From: Brachybacterium vulturis | Lineage (GTDB): Bacteria; Actinomycetota; Actinomycetes; Actinomycetales; Dermabacteraceae | Reading direction: 5' to 3' | DNA length: 64,000 bases | Assembly (NCBI RefSeq): GCF_002407185.1 | Contig: NZ_CP023563.1 | Span: 558,001 to 622,000 of the forward strand | In this document: piece after piece, positions 1 to 8,308 of the stretch | How positions within the stretch are numbered: position 1 is the first letter of the stretch | Layout of the letters: each line of letters starts with the position of its first letter | Notes under the pieces: generated by a model | What the model was told of the DNA's origin: nothing | The model's input: only the letters and a program-made list of their open reading frames with translations | Database searches by the model: none | Made by a program: the position numbers and the translations under genes

Positions 1-347
1 CCGCGGTGGCCCGTGCCCGTCGGCGGGGCGATGCCGTACTCCTCGAGCTTTGCCCTGCCCTCCTCGGTCATCCAGTCCGTGGTCCACGCGGGGGACAGGA
101 CCGTCTCGACCCGGACCTGCTCGTAGCCCTCGCGGGAGAACTCCGTGACCAGGTCCTGGCTGATCGCGTCCAGGGCGGGGCAGCCGGAGTAGGTGGGCGT
201 GATGGTGACGACCACCGTGCCGTGCTCGTCCTCGGTGACCTTGCGCAGGATCCCCAGGTCCGCGATCGAGAGGACCGGGATCTCGGGATCGGCGACGCGG
301 GAGGCGATGTCGTGCAGGACGGCGGAGCGTGGTGCGCTCGTGATCAT
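1..347 (-). CDS. paaD: Phenylacetyl-CoA epoxidase subunit PaaD (partial, 3' end outside window)
   Basis: This is a PaaD/SufT-like (DUF59) protein of the 1,2-phenylacetyl-CoA epoxidase system, thought to help mature the diiron centre of PaaA. The visible 115 residues read MITSAPRSAVLHDIASRVAD at the start, then DPEIPVLSIADLGILRKV and the conserved TPTYSGCPALDAI segment with its cysteine, as expected for PaaD. The ATG at 347 follows GAGGAGAC. It is 17 bp downstream of paaC and is the fourth gene of paaABCD. The stop codon and C-terminal zinc-binding cysteines lie beyond base 1, where paaE would usually follow. Confidence 0.93.
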   Translation of the reverse strand, partial: MITSAPRSAVLHDIASRVADPEIPVLSIADLGILRKVTEDEHGTVVVTITPTYSGCPALDAISQDLVTEFSREGYEQVRVETVLSPAWTTDWMTEEGRAKLEEYGIAPPTGTGHR

Positions 348-364
348 GATGTCTCCTCGGGTGC

Positions 365-1228
365 TCACCAGGTGGCGCCGGGGTGCTTGCGGGCCAGCGA
401 CTGCATCTCGGCCAGCAGGAAGCCCAGGTGCTCGGAATGCTCCCCGCTGCGGCCGGCGCACCAGGCGGCGGCCACCTGCGGGGCCTCGAGTCCGGCCTCC
501 GCCAGGATCTCCTGCACGCGGGCCTCCCACTCCCCGCGCAGGCTCGAGGGGCGCACGGCGATGGAGTCGAGCTCGTCGTGCAGCGGCTCGTCGCCGAAGG
601 GCTCCTCGGTGTAGGGCCACAGCCGCTCCAGGGCGCGGCGCATGCGGCGCGCGGACTCCTCGGTGCCGCGGCCCAGGCGCAGGGTCCACAGGCGGGCGTG
701 CTCGAGGTGGTAGTCGACCTCCTTGATCGCCTTGGCGGCGATGGCGGACAGGGTGGCGTCCTGCGAGTCCACCAGCCGCGAGTACAGCAGGTGCTGGTAG
801 ACGGCCAGCAGCAGCTGGCGCACGATCGTCACCGCGAAGTCGCCGTTGGGCTGTTCGACCAGGTGCAGGCAGCGGAACTCCTCCTCCTCGCGGAAATAGG
901 CGAGATCGTCCTCGGTGCGGCCGTCGAACCGGCCCGCGTAGGTCAGGAAGGAGCGGGCGTGACCGAGCTGGTCCAGGGCGATGTTGCCCAGGGCCACGTC
1001 CTCCTCCAGCTCGGGGGCGCGCGAGATCCAGTGGGACAGGCGCTGGGCCAGGATCAGGGCGTCGTCCCCCAGGCGCAGGGCGTAGGCGGCCACGTTCTCG
1101 TCGCCGGGGACGTCGCCCTGCTGGGCGATGTCCTCGGGGCGCAGCGCGTTGCCCGGGGTGATGCGGGTCGCGGAGGCGGTGGCATCGCCCGAGCCCTCCA
1201 TGGACGGGGTGCTGGTCGAGGCGGTCAC
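365..1228 (-). CDS. paaC: 1,2-phenylacetyl-CoA epoxidase subunit PaaC
   Basis: This is the structural, non-catalytic ferritin-like subunit that pairs with PaaA in the ring 1,2-epoxidase. The protein has 287 residues, slightly longer than the usual 250 because of a Ser/Thr-rich N-terminus of about 40 residues. It contains the family segments LAQRLSHWISRAPELEEDVA and NIALDQLGHARSFL, and the YHLEHARLWTLRLGRGTEES region. Its ATG at 1228 overlaps the paaB stop by 4 bases (ATGA), which implies translational coupling. It is the third gene of the minus-strand paaABCD operon. Confidence 0.95.
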   Translation of the reverse strand: MTASTSTPSMEGSGDATASATRITPGNALRPEDIAQQGDVPGDENVAAYALRLGDDALILAQRLSHWISRAPELEEDVALGNIALDQLGHARSFLTYAGRFDGRTEDDLAYFREEEEFRCLHLVEQPNGDFAVTIVRQLLLAVYQHLLYSRLVDSQDATLSAIAAKAIKEVDYHLEHARLWTLRLGRGTEESARRMRRALERLWPYTEEPFGDEPLHDELDSIAVRPSSLRGEWEARVQEILAEAGLEAPQVAAAWCAGRSGEHSEHLGFLLAEMQSLARKHPGATW

Positions 1229-1527
1229 AGGTGCTTCACCCCCTGGCTCTTCGTGTAATAGGTGGCGTGACGGTAGTCCTTGCCCTTCGCCGACTCGAAC
1301 ATCGGACCCTTCGCATCGGGATCCGAGGTGGTGATGTCGCGGGAGCGGACCACCCAGAGGGAGACCCCTTCGTTCCGACGGGTGTACAGGTCACGGGCGT
1401 TCTGGACGGCCATCTCGGAGTCCGGGGCGTGCAGCGATCCGGCGTGGACGTGGGAGAGGCCGCGCGAGGACCGCACGAACACCTCCCACAGCGGCCATCC
1501 GGCCGAGGCGGGGATCTGCTCGGTCAT
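1225..1527 (-). CDS. paaB: 1,2-phenylacetyl-CoA epoxidase subunit PaaB
   Basis: This is a 100-residue PaaB, the small bridging subunit of the phenylacetyl-CoA epoxidase. Family signatures are WPLWEVFVRSSRGLSHVHAG near the N-terminus, the RRNEGVSLWVVRS core and a YYTKSQGVKHL C-terminus. The frame stays open far upstream, but the start must be the ATG at 1527: it sits 2 bases after the paaA stop and gives the normal family length. The upstream extension is only a shadow of paaA. The end overlaps paaC by ATGA. Confidence 0.95.
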   Translation of the reverse strand: MTEQIPASAGWPLWEVFVRSSRGLSHVHAGSLHAPDSEMAVQNARDLYTRRNEGVSLWVVRSRDITTSDPDAKGPMFESAKGKDYRHATYYTKSQGVKHL

Positions 1528-1529
1528 GG

Positions 1530-2516
1530 TCAGGCCACCTCGTCCATCTCGTCGGCCCGGTCGCGGGCGTAGGCCGCGGCGGCCTCGCGCACCCAGGCGC
1601 CGTCCTCGTGCGCGTCGCGGCGACGGGCCATCCGCTGTGCGTTGCAGGGACCGCCGCCCTTGATCACGCGCATGAACTCGTCCCAGTCCAGGTCCTGGTG
1701 GATCCACTGGCCCGACTCCTCGTCGAAGCGCAGCTCCGGATCCGGGAGGGTGAGGCCGAGGGCCTCGGCCTGCTCGACGATCATCCCCACGAAGCGCTGG
1801 CGCAGCTCGTCGTTGCTGAAGCGTTTGATGTTCCAGGCCATGGACTGCTGCGAGTTCGGGGAGTCGGCATCCGGCGGGCCGAACATCATCAGGGCCGGCG
1901 CGTAGAAGCGGTCCACCGCGTCCTGCGCCATCTGCTTCTGCGCAGGGGAGCCGTGGGAGAGCTCGTAGAGGATCTCCCAGCCCTGCCGCTGGTGGAAGGA
2001 CTCCTCCTTGCAGATGCGGACCATGGCCCGCCCGTAGGGGGCGTAGGAGGCGCGGCACAGCGGCACCTGGTTGACGATGGCGGCACCGTCGACGAGCCAG
2101 CCGATGGCGCCCATGTCCGCCCAGCTGCGGGCCGGATAGTTGAAGATCGAGGAGTACTTCGCCGAGCCGTAGATGAGCTGGTCGGTGAGCTCGTCGCGGC
2201 TCGTGCCGAGGGTCTCCGTGGCGGAGTACAGATACAGGCCGTGGCCGGCCTCGTCCTGCACCTTCGCCATCAGGATCGACTTGCGCTTCAGGCTGGGGGC
2301 GCGCGTGATCCAGTTCGCCTCGGGCTGCATGCCGATGATCTCGGAATGGGCGTGCTGGGACATCTGGCGCGTGAGGCTCTTGCGGTAGTCCGCGGGCATC
2401 CAGTCGCGCGGCTCGACCCGGGAGTCCTCGGCGATGAGCTCCTCGAACGCCTCCCGACCGGCCACCTCCTGCGGGGACAGGACACCGGTCGCGCCGACGC
2501 TGCTCTGCTCGGCCAT
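1530..2516 (-). CDS. paaA: 1,2-phenylacetyl-CoA epoxidase catalytic subunit PaaA
   Basis: This diiron monooxygenase converts phenylacetyl-CoA to ring-1,2-epoxyphenylacetyl-CoA with O2 and electrons from PaaE. It has 328 residues, close to the family norm. Two ExxH iron-ligand motifs are visible, DEAGHG at residues 88-93 and EESFH at 171-175, with the conserved blocks [20 protein letters not shown] and VKGGGPCN-like IKGGGPCN near the C-terminus. It is first in the operon. The ATG at 2516 follows AAGGAGACG. A sigma-70-like promoter (2616-2644) and a PaaR-type dyad (2597-2610) lie upstream. Confidence 0.97.
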   Translation of the reverse strand: MAEQSSVGATGVLSPQEVAGREAFEELIAEDSRVEPRDWMPADYRKSLTRQMSQHAHSEIIGMQPEANWITRAPSLKRKSILMAKVQDEAGHGLYLYSATETLGTSRDELTDQLIYGSAKYSSIFNYPARSWADMGAIGWLVDGAAIVNQVPLCRASYAPYGRAMVRICKEESFHQRQGWEILYELSHGSPAQKQMAQDAVDRFYAPALMMFGPPDADSPNSQQSMAWNIKRFSNDELRQRFVGMIVEQAEALGLTLPDPELRFDEESGQWIHQDLDWDEFMRVIKGGGPCNAQRMARRRDAHEDGAWVREAAAAYARDRADEMDEVA

Positions 2517-2596
2517 CGTCTCCTCCTTGCTACGGGCGCTGCGCGCCGGGGGCGCTGCGGACGGTCAGCTCTCGGGCTGTCGCGCCCGCCGTGCTG

Positions 2597-2610
2597 ACTG
2601 ATCGTTCGGT
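2597..2610. promoter_or_regulatory. PaaR operator-like dyad A (paaA side)
   Basis: The sequence ACTGATCGTTCGGT is an imperfect dyad directly downstream of the -10 of the paaA promoter, where a bound TetR-type repressor would block initiation. It matches four other sites in this locus (consensus nnTGAACGTTCGGT). Binding by the TetR protein at 4578-5192 is inferred. Confidence 0.65.
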
Positions 2611-2615
2611 AAGTT

Positions 2616-2644
2616 ACACTACGGAGTCCGCGGGGCGCCGTCAA
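2616..2644 (-). promoter_or_regulatory. Predicted paaABCD promoter
   Basis: On the minus strand, TTGACG (2639-2644) and TAGTGT (2616-2621) are separated by exactly 17 bases, a near-consensus housekeeping promoter. Dyad A follows the -10 immediately. The predicted leader to the paaA ATG is about 90 bases. Confidence 0.6.
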
Positions 2645-2687
2645 CCGCGCCCCCGGACTTGACGGGGATCACTGCGTGCGATTCCCT

Positions 2688-2701
2688 CATGAACGTTCAG
2701 T
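2688..2701. promoter_or_regulatory. PaaR operator-like dyad B (paaI side)
   Basis: The sequence CATGAACGTTCAGT contains the perfect 10-base palindrome TGAACGTTCA. It lies 39 bases upstream of the paaI GTG and about 24 bases after a TTGACG (2659-2664) that could be the plus-strand -35. It is the paaI-paaK-paaR counterpart of dyad A, so the two divergent units appear to be co-repressed. Confidence 0.6.
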
Positions 2702-2740
2702 ATGCTGAATCGCAGTCGACGACGACTCACCGGAGGACAC

Positions 2741-3187
2741 GTGACCGACACCGCCGATGCCACCCGCGAGCGGGCCCGCCACCACGAGATGCTGGCCGGG
2801 GACCGCACCTCCGAATGGTTGGGCATCGAGGTCCAGGAGGTCTCCGACGGCCATGCCGTCATCACCATGACGCTGCGCCCCGAGATGCTCAACGGCTTCG
2901 GGATCGCCCACGGGGGGATGATCTTCTCCCTGGCCGACACCGCGTTCGCGATGGCCTGCAATCCTGCCCGCAGCTCCCCGGACACGGTGACCGTGGCCTC
3001 CGGGGCCGACATCGACTTCCTGGGACAGGGAGTGGCGGGGAGCCTGCTGACCGCGGTCGCCGAGCGTCGCCAGCAGGCGGGCCGCAGCGGCATCTACGAC
3101 GTCCGGGTCCACCAGCGACGGACGGATGGCAGCACCGAGGTCATCGCCGAGTTCCGGGGCCGCTCCCGGACCGTGCGTCGTCCCTGA
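2741..3187 (+). CDS. paaI: Hydroxyphenylacetyl-CoA thioesterase PaaI
   Basis: This hotdog-fold acyl-CoA thioesterase is thought to release CoA from stalled phenylacetate-pathway intermediates. It has 148 residues and the PaaI signature RPEMLNGFGIAHGGMIFSLA around residues 46-65, including the HGG motif and the following acidic residue in LADTAFAMACN. The GTG at 2741 is chosen because CGGAGGA precedes it by 6 bases; an in-frame ATG at 2702 lies inside the operator region and lacks a ribosome site. It is first in a plus-strand unit with paaK and paaR. Confidence 0.92.
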   Translation: MTDTADATRERARHHEMLAGDRTSEWLGIEVQEVSDGHAVITMTLRPEMLNGFGIAHGGMIFSLADTAFAMACNPARSSPDTVTVASGADIDFLGQGVAGSLLTAVAERRQQAGRSGIYDVRVHQRRTDGSTEVIAEFRGRSRTVRRP

Positions 3188-3230
3188 CGCCGCGGCGCCC
3201 CCTCCCCCACTCCCGACCGGAAGGTTCCCG

Positions 3231-4547
3231 ATGACCACCGCCCCCGCCTCCACTCCGGCGACCAGCCCGTCGGATCCCGAGCTCACCATGAGCCGCGACC
3301 AGATCGAGGCCCTGCAGCTCGAACGTCTGCGCTCCACGATCGCGCGCGCCTACGCCAGGGTGCCGCTGTACCGCGAGAAGTACGATGCCGCGGGCGTCCA
3401 CCCCGACGACCTCAGAGAGCTCTCCGACCTCGCGAAGTTCCCCTTCACGGACAAGGAGGACCTGCGCCGGTCCTACCCCTTCGGGATGTTCGCGGTCCCG
3501 CAGCAGGAGGTGGCCCGCATCCACGCCTCCTCCGGGACCACCGGCCGGGCGACCGTGGTCGGCTACACCCGCCAGGACCTGGACGACTGGGCGAAGCTCG
3601 GCGCCCGCTGCCTGCACGCCTCCGGGGTGCAGCCGGGATGGAAGGTGCACAACGCCTACGGGTACGGCCTGTTCACCGGCGGGCTGGGGGCCCATGACGC
3701 CGCCGAGCACCTGGGCACCACCGTGATCCCGATGTCCGGCGGGCAGACGGACAAGCAGATCACCCTCATCCGCGATTTCGCGCCGGACGCGATCCTGTGC
3801 ACCCCGACCTATCTGCTGACCATCGGGGACGCCATGAGGCGCCAGGGGATCGATCCGCGCACCACCTCGCTGAAGGTCGGGGTCCTGGGCGCCGAGCCCT
3901 GGACCGAGGAGATGCGCACCGAGCTCGAGGAGATGTTCGACATCGATGCCTGCGACATCTACGGGCTGTCGGAGGTGATGGGACCCGGGGTGGCGGGCGA
4001 GTCGATCCTCACCAAGGACGGCAATCACGTCTGGGAGGACCATTTCCGACCCGAGATCATCGACCCCTTCGACGCGGGCGTGCTCGCGGACGGGGAGCCC
4101 GGGGAGCTCGTCCTCACCGCTCTGACCAAGCAGGCCCTGCCCATCATCCGCTACCGCACCCATGATCTGTCCACGCTGCACCCGGGCAGCGCGTACCCGG
4201 GCCACCGCCGGATGGGACGCATCTCGGGGCGGTCCGACGACATGATCATCCTGCGCGGCGTGAACCTCTTCCCCACCCAGATCGAGGAGATCGCGCTGAC
4301 CGTCGACGGGCTCTCCCCGCACTTCCAGCTGGAGCTGACGCGTCCGGACCGGATGGACCAGCTCGCGGTGCGGATCGAACGGCGCGAGGAGTGCTCGGGC
4401 GAGCGTGCCCGGGAGGCCGCTGCCGAGCTGGGCGCGCGGATCAAGAAGGGCATCGGATCCAGCTGCCGCATCGAGGTGGTCGACCCGGGCGTCCTGCCCC
4501 GGTCGGTCGGTAAGCTGAAGCGGATTCACGACCTGCGCGGGCTCTGA
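3231..4547 (+). CDS. paaK: Phenylacetate-CoA ligase
   Basis: This ligase activates phenylacetate to phenylacetyl-CoA with ATP, the entry step of the pathway. It has 438 residues from the ATG at 3231, the standard PaaK length; an upstream in-frame ATG at 3126 would lie within paaI and is rejected. The adenylate-forming motif HASSGTTGRATVVGYT is at about residues 98-113, followed by YGLSEVMGPGVA and the hinge region GRSDDMIILRGVNLFPTQIE. It ends with the lysine-containing PRSVGKLKRIHDLR typical of the family. It starts 43 bases after paaI. Confidence 0.96.
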   Translation: MTTAPASTPATSPSDPELTMSRDQIEALQLERLRSTIARAYARVPLYREKYDAAGVHPDDLRELSDLAKFPFTDKEDLRRSYPFGMFAVPQQEVARIHASSGTTGRATVVGYTRQDLDDWAKLGARCLHASGVQPGWKVHNAYGYGLFTGGLGAHDAAEHLGTTVIPMSGGQTDKQITLIRDFAPDAILCTPTYLLTIGDAMRRQGIDPRTTSLKVGVLGAEPWTEEMRTELEEMFDIDACDIYGLSEVMGPGVAGESILTKDGNHVWEDHFRPEIIDPFDAGVLADGEPGELVLTALTKQALPIIRYRTHDLSTLHPGSAYPGHRRMGRISGRSDDMIILRGVNLFPTQIEEIALTVDGLSPHFQLELTRPDRMDQLAVRIERREECSGERAREAAAELGARIKKGIGSSCRIEVVDPGVLPRSVGKLKRIHDLRGL

Positions 4548-4577
4548 GCCCCGCGCCCCTGCCCCGAGGAGGACCGA

Positions 4578-5192
4578 GTGCCGTCGACCCCCGCCCCTGT
4601 GGGGGCGTCCCGTCCGGGGCGTCCCGGCTACGACCAGGAGTCGGTGCTCGCTCTCTCCGTCCAGGTGTTCAATCGGCACGGCTACGACGCGACGTCGATG
4701 GGCATGCTGGCGGGAGAGCTGGGGGTCAGCAAATCGGCGATCTACCACCATGTGCAGTCCAAGGAGCACCTGCTGCGGCTGGCTCTGGACGAGGCCCTGG
4801 TCCCGCTCGAGGCGCTCACGGAGGATGACTCCATCCGCACCGGACCGGTGGCGGAGCGGCTCGAGCACATGCTGCGCGCCACCGTGCGGGTGCTGATCGA
4901 TCGGCAGCCGTACGTGACGCTCCTGCTGCGCCTGCGGGGCAACACCGACGTCGAGCGGGACGCGCTGCGCCGTCGCCGCGACATCGACGTGATGGCTGCC
5001 GAGCTCGTGGGCAGGGCCCAGCAGGAGGGCGTGCTGCGGGAGGACGTCGATGCCCGCACCAGCACCCGGCTGCTGTTCGGGATGATCAGCTCGATGGCCG
5101 AGTGGTTCCGGGCGGACGGCCCCGTCCCCGCGGCGCAGGTGGAGGACCTGGTGGTCGCGATGGCGCTGGACGGGCTGCGGGCGCGGCCCTAG
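4578..5192 (+). CDS. paaR: TetR-family transcriptional regulator, probable PaaR
   Basis: This 204-residue TetR regulator probably represses the paa genes until phenylacetyl-CoA binds. The N-terminal helix-turn-helix spans about residues 20-65 (VFNRHGYDATSMGMLAGELG, then VSKSAIYHHVQSKEHLLRLA). The ligand domain includes LIDRQPYVTLLLRLRGNTDVE. The GTG at 4578 follows GAGGAGGACC. It is 30 bases downstream of paaK, in the same unit as paaI and paaK. The five shared dyads in front of the paa units are its likely operators, which is an inference from position and TetR-type symmetry. Confidence 0.88.
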   Translation: MPSTPAPVGASRPGRPGYDQESVLALSVQVFNRHGYDATSMGMLAGELGVSKSAIYHHVQSKEHLLRLALDEALVPLEALTEDDSIRTGPVAERLEHMLRATVRVLIDRQPYVTLLLRLRGNTDVERDALRRRRDIDVMAAELVGRAQQEGVLREDVDARTSTRLLFGMISSMAEWFRADGPVPAAQVEDLVVAMALDGLRARP

Positions 5193-5238
5193 CCCCTGAG
5201 GCTCGAGGGCCACCGGGCACTGCGGCCGCGGACCGCGC

Positions 5239-5820
5239 TCAGCCTGCCGCATCCAGGAATATGGTCTCGATCTCCTGCAGTTCGGGACACAGCTGTCTGA
5301 CGCGACCGTAGCTGGCACCCGCCAGACGGCCGATGTGCTCACGGCCGCGGCCTGGCCCCCGGTGGACACCCAGCGCCTCCGCGACCCCATCGAAGTACGC
5401 CTCCTTGGGGTCCCGATGCGCACGGATGCTCGCCCAAGGGTCCGCGAGCAGTTCACGATCGCAACCGGCGAGTCCCCACACCTCGACCTCTTGGTGAGCT
5501 GTGCGACCATCGACGCGCTGCCTGGCACGGACTCTCTCGGAGGCACTCAGCACCGTGGAACGCAGGCGGGCATCATTGCGCGCACTGCCGTCGCGGTCGA
5601 TGCAGTACAAGAAGAGATCAGCGGTCCCGTACCGCCGCATCACCTGGTCGAAGAAGTCCATCGTGAGCACGATGTCAATTCCGCGAGGATGAGGGTTGGA
5701 GACCATTCGCAGTGTGGCCTGCGTTTTTCCGATATGGGTCAAAGCTGCCTTCAACACGGGGGTGAGGACGTAGGTGTCGAGGCGATCATCCTCGGGGATC
5801 ACGATGACATTGAAGCTCAT
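5239..5820 (-). CDS. TOPRIM-like (DUF4276/RloB-type) protein, partner of the AAA ATPase
   Basis: This 193-residue protein shows a TOPRIM-like metal-site pattern: a strand ending in glutamate (VIVIPEDD, E10), a later strand with the DxD motif (LFLYCIDRDG, D75 and D77), and an acidic EVEVWGLAGCDREL segment as in DUF4276 proteins. These residues suggest a nuclease-type active site. Its ATG overlaps the stop of the ATPase gene by ATGA. GC is clearly lower than the flanking paa genes. By analogy with PARIS and AbiL pairs it is probably the effector of a defence module. The exact family assignment is uncertain, and it could be a housekeeping nuclease. Confidence 0.6.
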   Translation of the reverse strand: MSFNVIVIPEDDRLDTYVLTPVLKAALTHIGKTQATLRMVSNPHPRGIDIVLTMDFFDQVMRRYGTADLFLYCIDRDGSARNDARLRSTVLSASERVRARQRVDGRTAHQEVEVWGLAGCDRELLADPWASIRAHRDPKEAYFDGVAEALGVHRGPGRGREHIGRLAGASYGRVRQLCPELQEIETIFLDAAG

Positions 5821-7091
5821 CGCCCCTCCTCCGACTCGGGTTCAGCGGACAGCGCGGCCATGTCCTCGAACCAACCGTCGCTCATGAGGTCTGAGAGGTC
5901 GTCCTGATCGATGACCTCGGTCATGCTGCTCTCACTCTTCACGTCGCGAGCAACGCTGATGCCGTCCGCGGAGCGGGCGATGAGGATGGGGCGGGCGTCC
6001 TCCGCGTGATAGCCGTGCTCGAGCAGCTGCGGCGAGTGGGACGTGGCGATCACCTGGGCCCCGCTGTCGCGGACGCTGGTCTCGATGAGGTCGAGCAGGA
6101 GGTCCACCCGATGAGGGTGGATGCCGTTTTCCAGTTCTTCGAAGAACAGCACACGCGGAGTGGATTCGTGAAGCATCGCCGCCACCATCGCAAGGAAACG
6201 GACGGTGCCGTCCGATGCGGAGACCAGGGGAGTCTCATGCCCATTGCCCTCGATGAGCACGGCAAGGGTATTGCCGTTCAGATCATCATCGAAGCGGAGG
6301 TCCACGGCATCCATCGGCGTGAGGGCACGGATCCACGAGGTGAGTACGTTACGGGCGGAGTCGGAGTCGGACAGGTCAGCAAGTACCGAGGAAAGGTTGT
6401 CCCCGCGGTCACCCAGGGTGGTGATGCCGCGTTGGCTGCTCCGGCGAGCGGCATCTGGGTCGAGGTCGAGGAAACGCATCGCGCCGAGGAACTGCTGCGC
6501 CCGCTGTGCGGCCCATCGATTGCTCTCGGTGGCTGCGCCCGGCTCCAGCATCTGGGTGAGCAGCGGGCGGTCGGTGAGAAATGCCTGCTCCGGGGGGCGG
6601 CCGCCCCGCGAACGAACCCGCGCTTTGATCGTTCGGTGCGCAGCGCCCGATCCCAGGCCGACACCGTCGGGATGGGTTTCGAACACGTACTTTCCGCGTT
6701 CCATCAAGGCTTCGCCGACAACTTCGGGCGTGTTCTCCTCGACCCTGAAGGTGATGCGGTAGCTCATCGGAATGGGACGGGCCGATCCGGCACCGCTCGG
6801 GATGGTGAAGTCCGCCGTGATCTGGAAAGCGTGGTCCTCGACGCCGTAGCGCACCGCCTGCCGGGCCCCTCCGCGTACCCCGGTCCACACGCGCACGCCG
6901 CCCTCGGCCCACTTCTCGCCCAGGATCTCGGCCACCGAGTACCCGCGGCCCACGCCGTGGAGGATCCGCAACGCGTCACGCACATTCGACTTGCCGCTCG
7001 CATTGGAGCCGATCAGCAGTGTGAATGCGTCCAGCGCGAAGGTGGTGTCTTCGAAGCTCTTGAAATCTTGCAGGCGGAGTTGGGTGAACAT
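5817..7091 (-). CDS. OLD/SMC-like AAA ATPase (AAA_21/COG4637 type)
   Basis: This 424-residue ABC/SMC-like ATPase starts with FKSFEDTTFALDAFTLLIG and Walker A GSNASGKSN (residues 28-36). A signature-like SASDGTVRFL (291-300), Walker B VLFFEELENGIHP (314-326) and the H-loop TSHSPQLL (H352) complete an OLD-type ATPase. It has no TOPRIM domain of its own; the overlapping downstream gene appears to supply it. The ATG at 7091 follows GAGAGGG, and a -10-like TGCTAGGCT lies near 7155. The cassette sits between paaR and the hydroxyisobutyryl-CoA hydrolase gene and has lower GC, which suggests acquisition. Confidence 0.78.
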   Translation of the reverse strand: MFTQLRLQDFKSFEDTTFALDAFTLLIGSNASGKSNVRDALRILHGVGRGYSVAEILGEKWAEGGVRVWTGVRGGARQAVRYGVEDHAFQITADFTIPSGAGSARPIPMSYRITFRVEENTPEVVGEALMERGKYVFETHPDGVGLGSGAAHRTIKARVRSRGGRPPEQAFLTDRPLLTQMLEPGAATESNRWAAQRAQQFLGAMRFLDLDPDAARRSSQRGITTLGDRGDNLSSVLADLSDSDSARNVLTSWIRALTPMDAVDLRFDDDLNGNTLAVLIEGNGHETPLVSASDGTVRFLAMVAAMLHESTPRVLFFEELENGIHPHRVDLLLDLIETSVRDSGAQVIATSHSPQLLEHGYHAEDARPILIARSADGISVARDVKSESSMTEVIDQDDLSDLMSDGWFEDMAALSAEPESEEGR

Positions 7092-7246
7092 GGAGTGTCC
7101 CTCTCGGATCTCCTCGGTGTGCGGCAGCGGAGCATCTCCTGGCAGCCTCGACGAGCCTAGCAGTGGTGATCATCGGCCACGGCGTACCCGGACCGGCTCC
7201 ATAGCTCGACGGCGTGCACGAATCGAGGTCCGGCCCCTCCGCAGCG

Positions 7247-8308
7247 TCACCGCCTCGACTCGCGCGTGGCGAACGGTACGAGACCCCCGGCGATGTCCTC
7301 CGCGCGGACCTGCTCGAGGGCGGCCGGCTCCCAGTGGGGGCTGCGATCCTTGTCCACCAGCAGCGCTCGCACGCCCTCGCGGAAGTTCGGACCGCGGACC
7401 AGGTGGTGGGCGAGGCGGAGATCCCTCTCCAGCACCTCGTGCACGGAGCCGGCCCCGCGGGCGGCCCGCACGTGGGCGAGGGCGATCTTCACGGAGGTGG
7501 GGCACTTGGCAAGGATCGTCCCCGCCGCTGCGACCGCCTCCGGGTCCCCGTCGGCGTGCAGGGCGGCGACGATCTCCTCCGCACTCTCGTGCGCATAGCA
7601 GGACTCGATCCAGCGGCGCCGCTCGGTGAGCGGGGCCGGGGGTGCCTGCTCGGCGACCTCGGCGATGGCGGCATCGGCCGGGAGGGTCTCCAGCGCCCGC
7701 GCCAGGTCCGCCCGGCGGGCGGCGGGCACGTAGTGGTCGGCGATGCCGAACGCCAGGGCATCCGCGCCGGTGATGTGGGCGCCGGTGAGCGCCATGTGCA
7801 GTCCGGCGCCGAACGGCGCGCGCCCCAGCAGATGCGCTCCGCCGACGTCGGGGAAGAAGCCGATGCCGGTCTCCGGCATCCCCAGGCGCGTCCGCTCGGT
7901 GACGATGCGGTGCGAGCCGTGGCCGGAGATCCCGAGCCCGCCGCCGAGCACGATGCCGTCCATGAACGCGACATAGGGCTTGGGGTAGTCGGCGATCATC
8001 GCGTTCATGGCGTACTCGGCCGCGAACAGTCCGTCGCACTCCTGGTACCGGCCCTCGACCATCGCGCCGTGCACGGAGCGGACGTCCCCGCCGGCGCAGA
8101 GCCCCTTGGTCCCCGCACCGGTCAGCAGCACGGTGGCCACCGTGTCGTCCTCGCGCCAGGCGTCCAGCTGGGCGCGGACGGTGTCGATCATCCCCCGGTT
8201 CAGGGCGTTCAGGGCCCGGGGGCGGTGCAGGATCAGCTCTGCCAGGTGCCCGGAGCGGCGGATCAGGACCTCGTCGTCGGCGGCGATGTCAGGCGTTCCA
8301 GCCGGCAT
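7247..8308 (-). CDS. 3-hydroxyisobutyryl-CoA hydrolase (ECH_2 family)
   Basis: This 353-residue crotonase-fold protein has the HIBCH signatures KGLCAGGDVRSV (residues 69-80), GIVLGGGLGISGHG (118-131) and MPETGIGFFPDVGG (144-157), with the family glutamate E146 and aspartate D154. HIBCH hydrolyses 3-hydroxyisobutyryl-CoA in valine degradation. The gene overlaps the end of paaZ by 20 bases, so it is translated from the paaZ transcript although its best-known role lies in another pathway. It may link to the branched-chain operon at 16.6-26.9 kb, or act on a phenylacetate intermediate. Confidence 0.88.
   Translation of the reverse strand: MPAGTPDIAADDEVLIRRSGHLAELILHRPRALNALNRGMIDTVRAQLDAWREDDTVATVLLTGAGTKGLCAGGDVRSVHGAMVEGRYQECDGLFAAEYAMNAMIADYPKPYVAFMDGIVLGGGLGISGHGSHRIVTERTRLGMPETGIGFFPDVGGAHLLGRAPFGAGLHMALTGAHITGADALAFGIADHYVPAARRADLARALETLPADAAIAEVAEQAPPAPLTERRRWIESCYAHESAEEIVAALHADGDPEAVAAAGTILAKCPTSVKIALAHVRAARGAGSVHEVLERDLRLAHHLVRGPNFREGVRALLVDKDRSPHWEPAALEQVRAEDIAGGLVPFATRESRR

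Noticed and set aside
6624-6637. TTTGATCGTTCGGT, matching 12 bases of PaaR dyad A
   Set aside because: It lies inside the coding sequence of the AAA ATPase, far from any promoter, and is well explained by codons.
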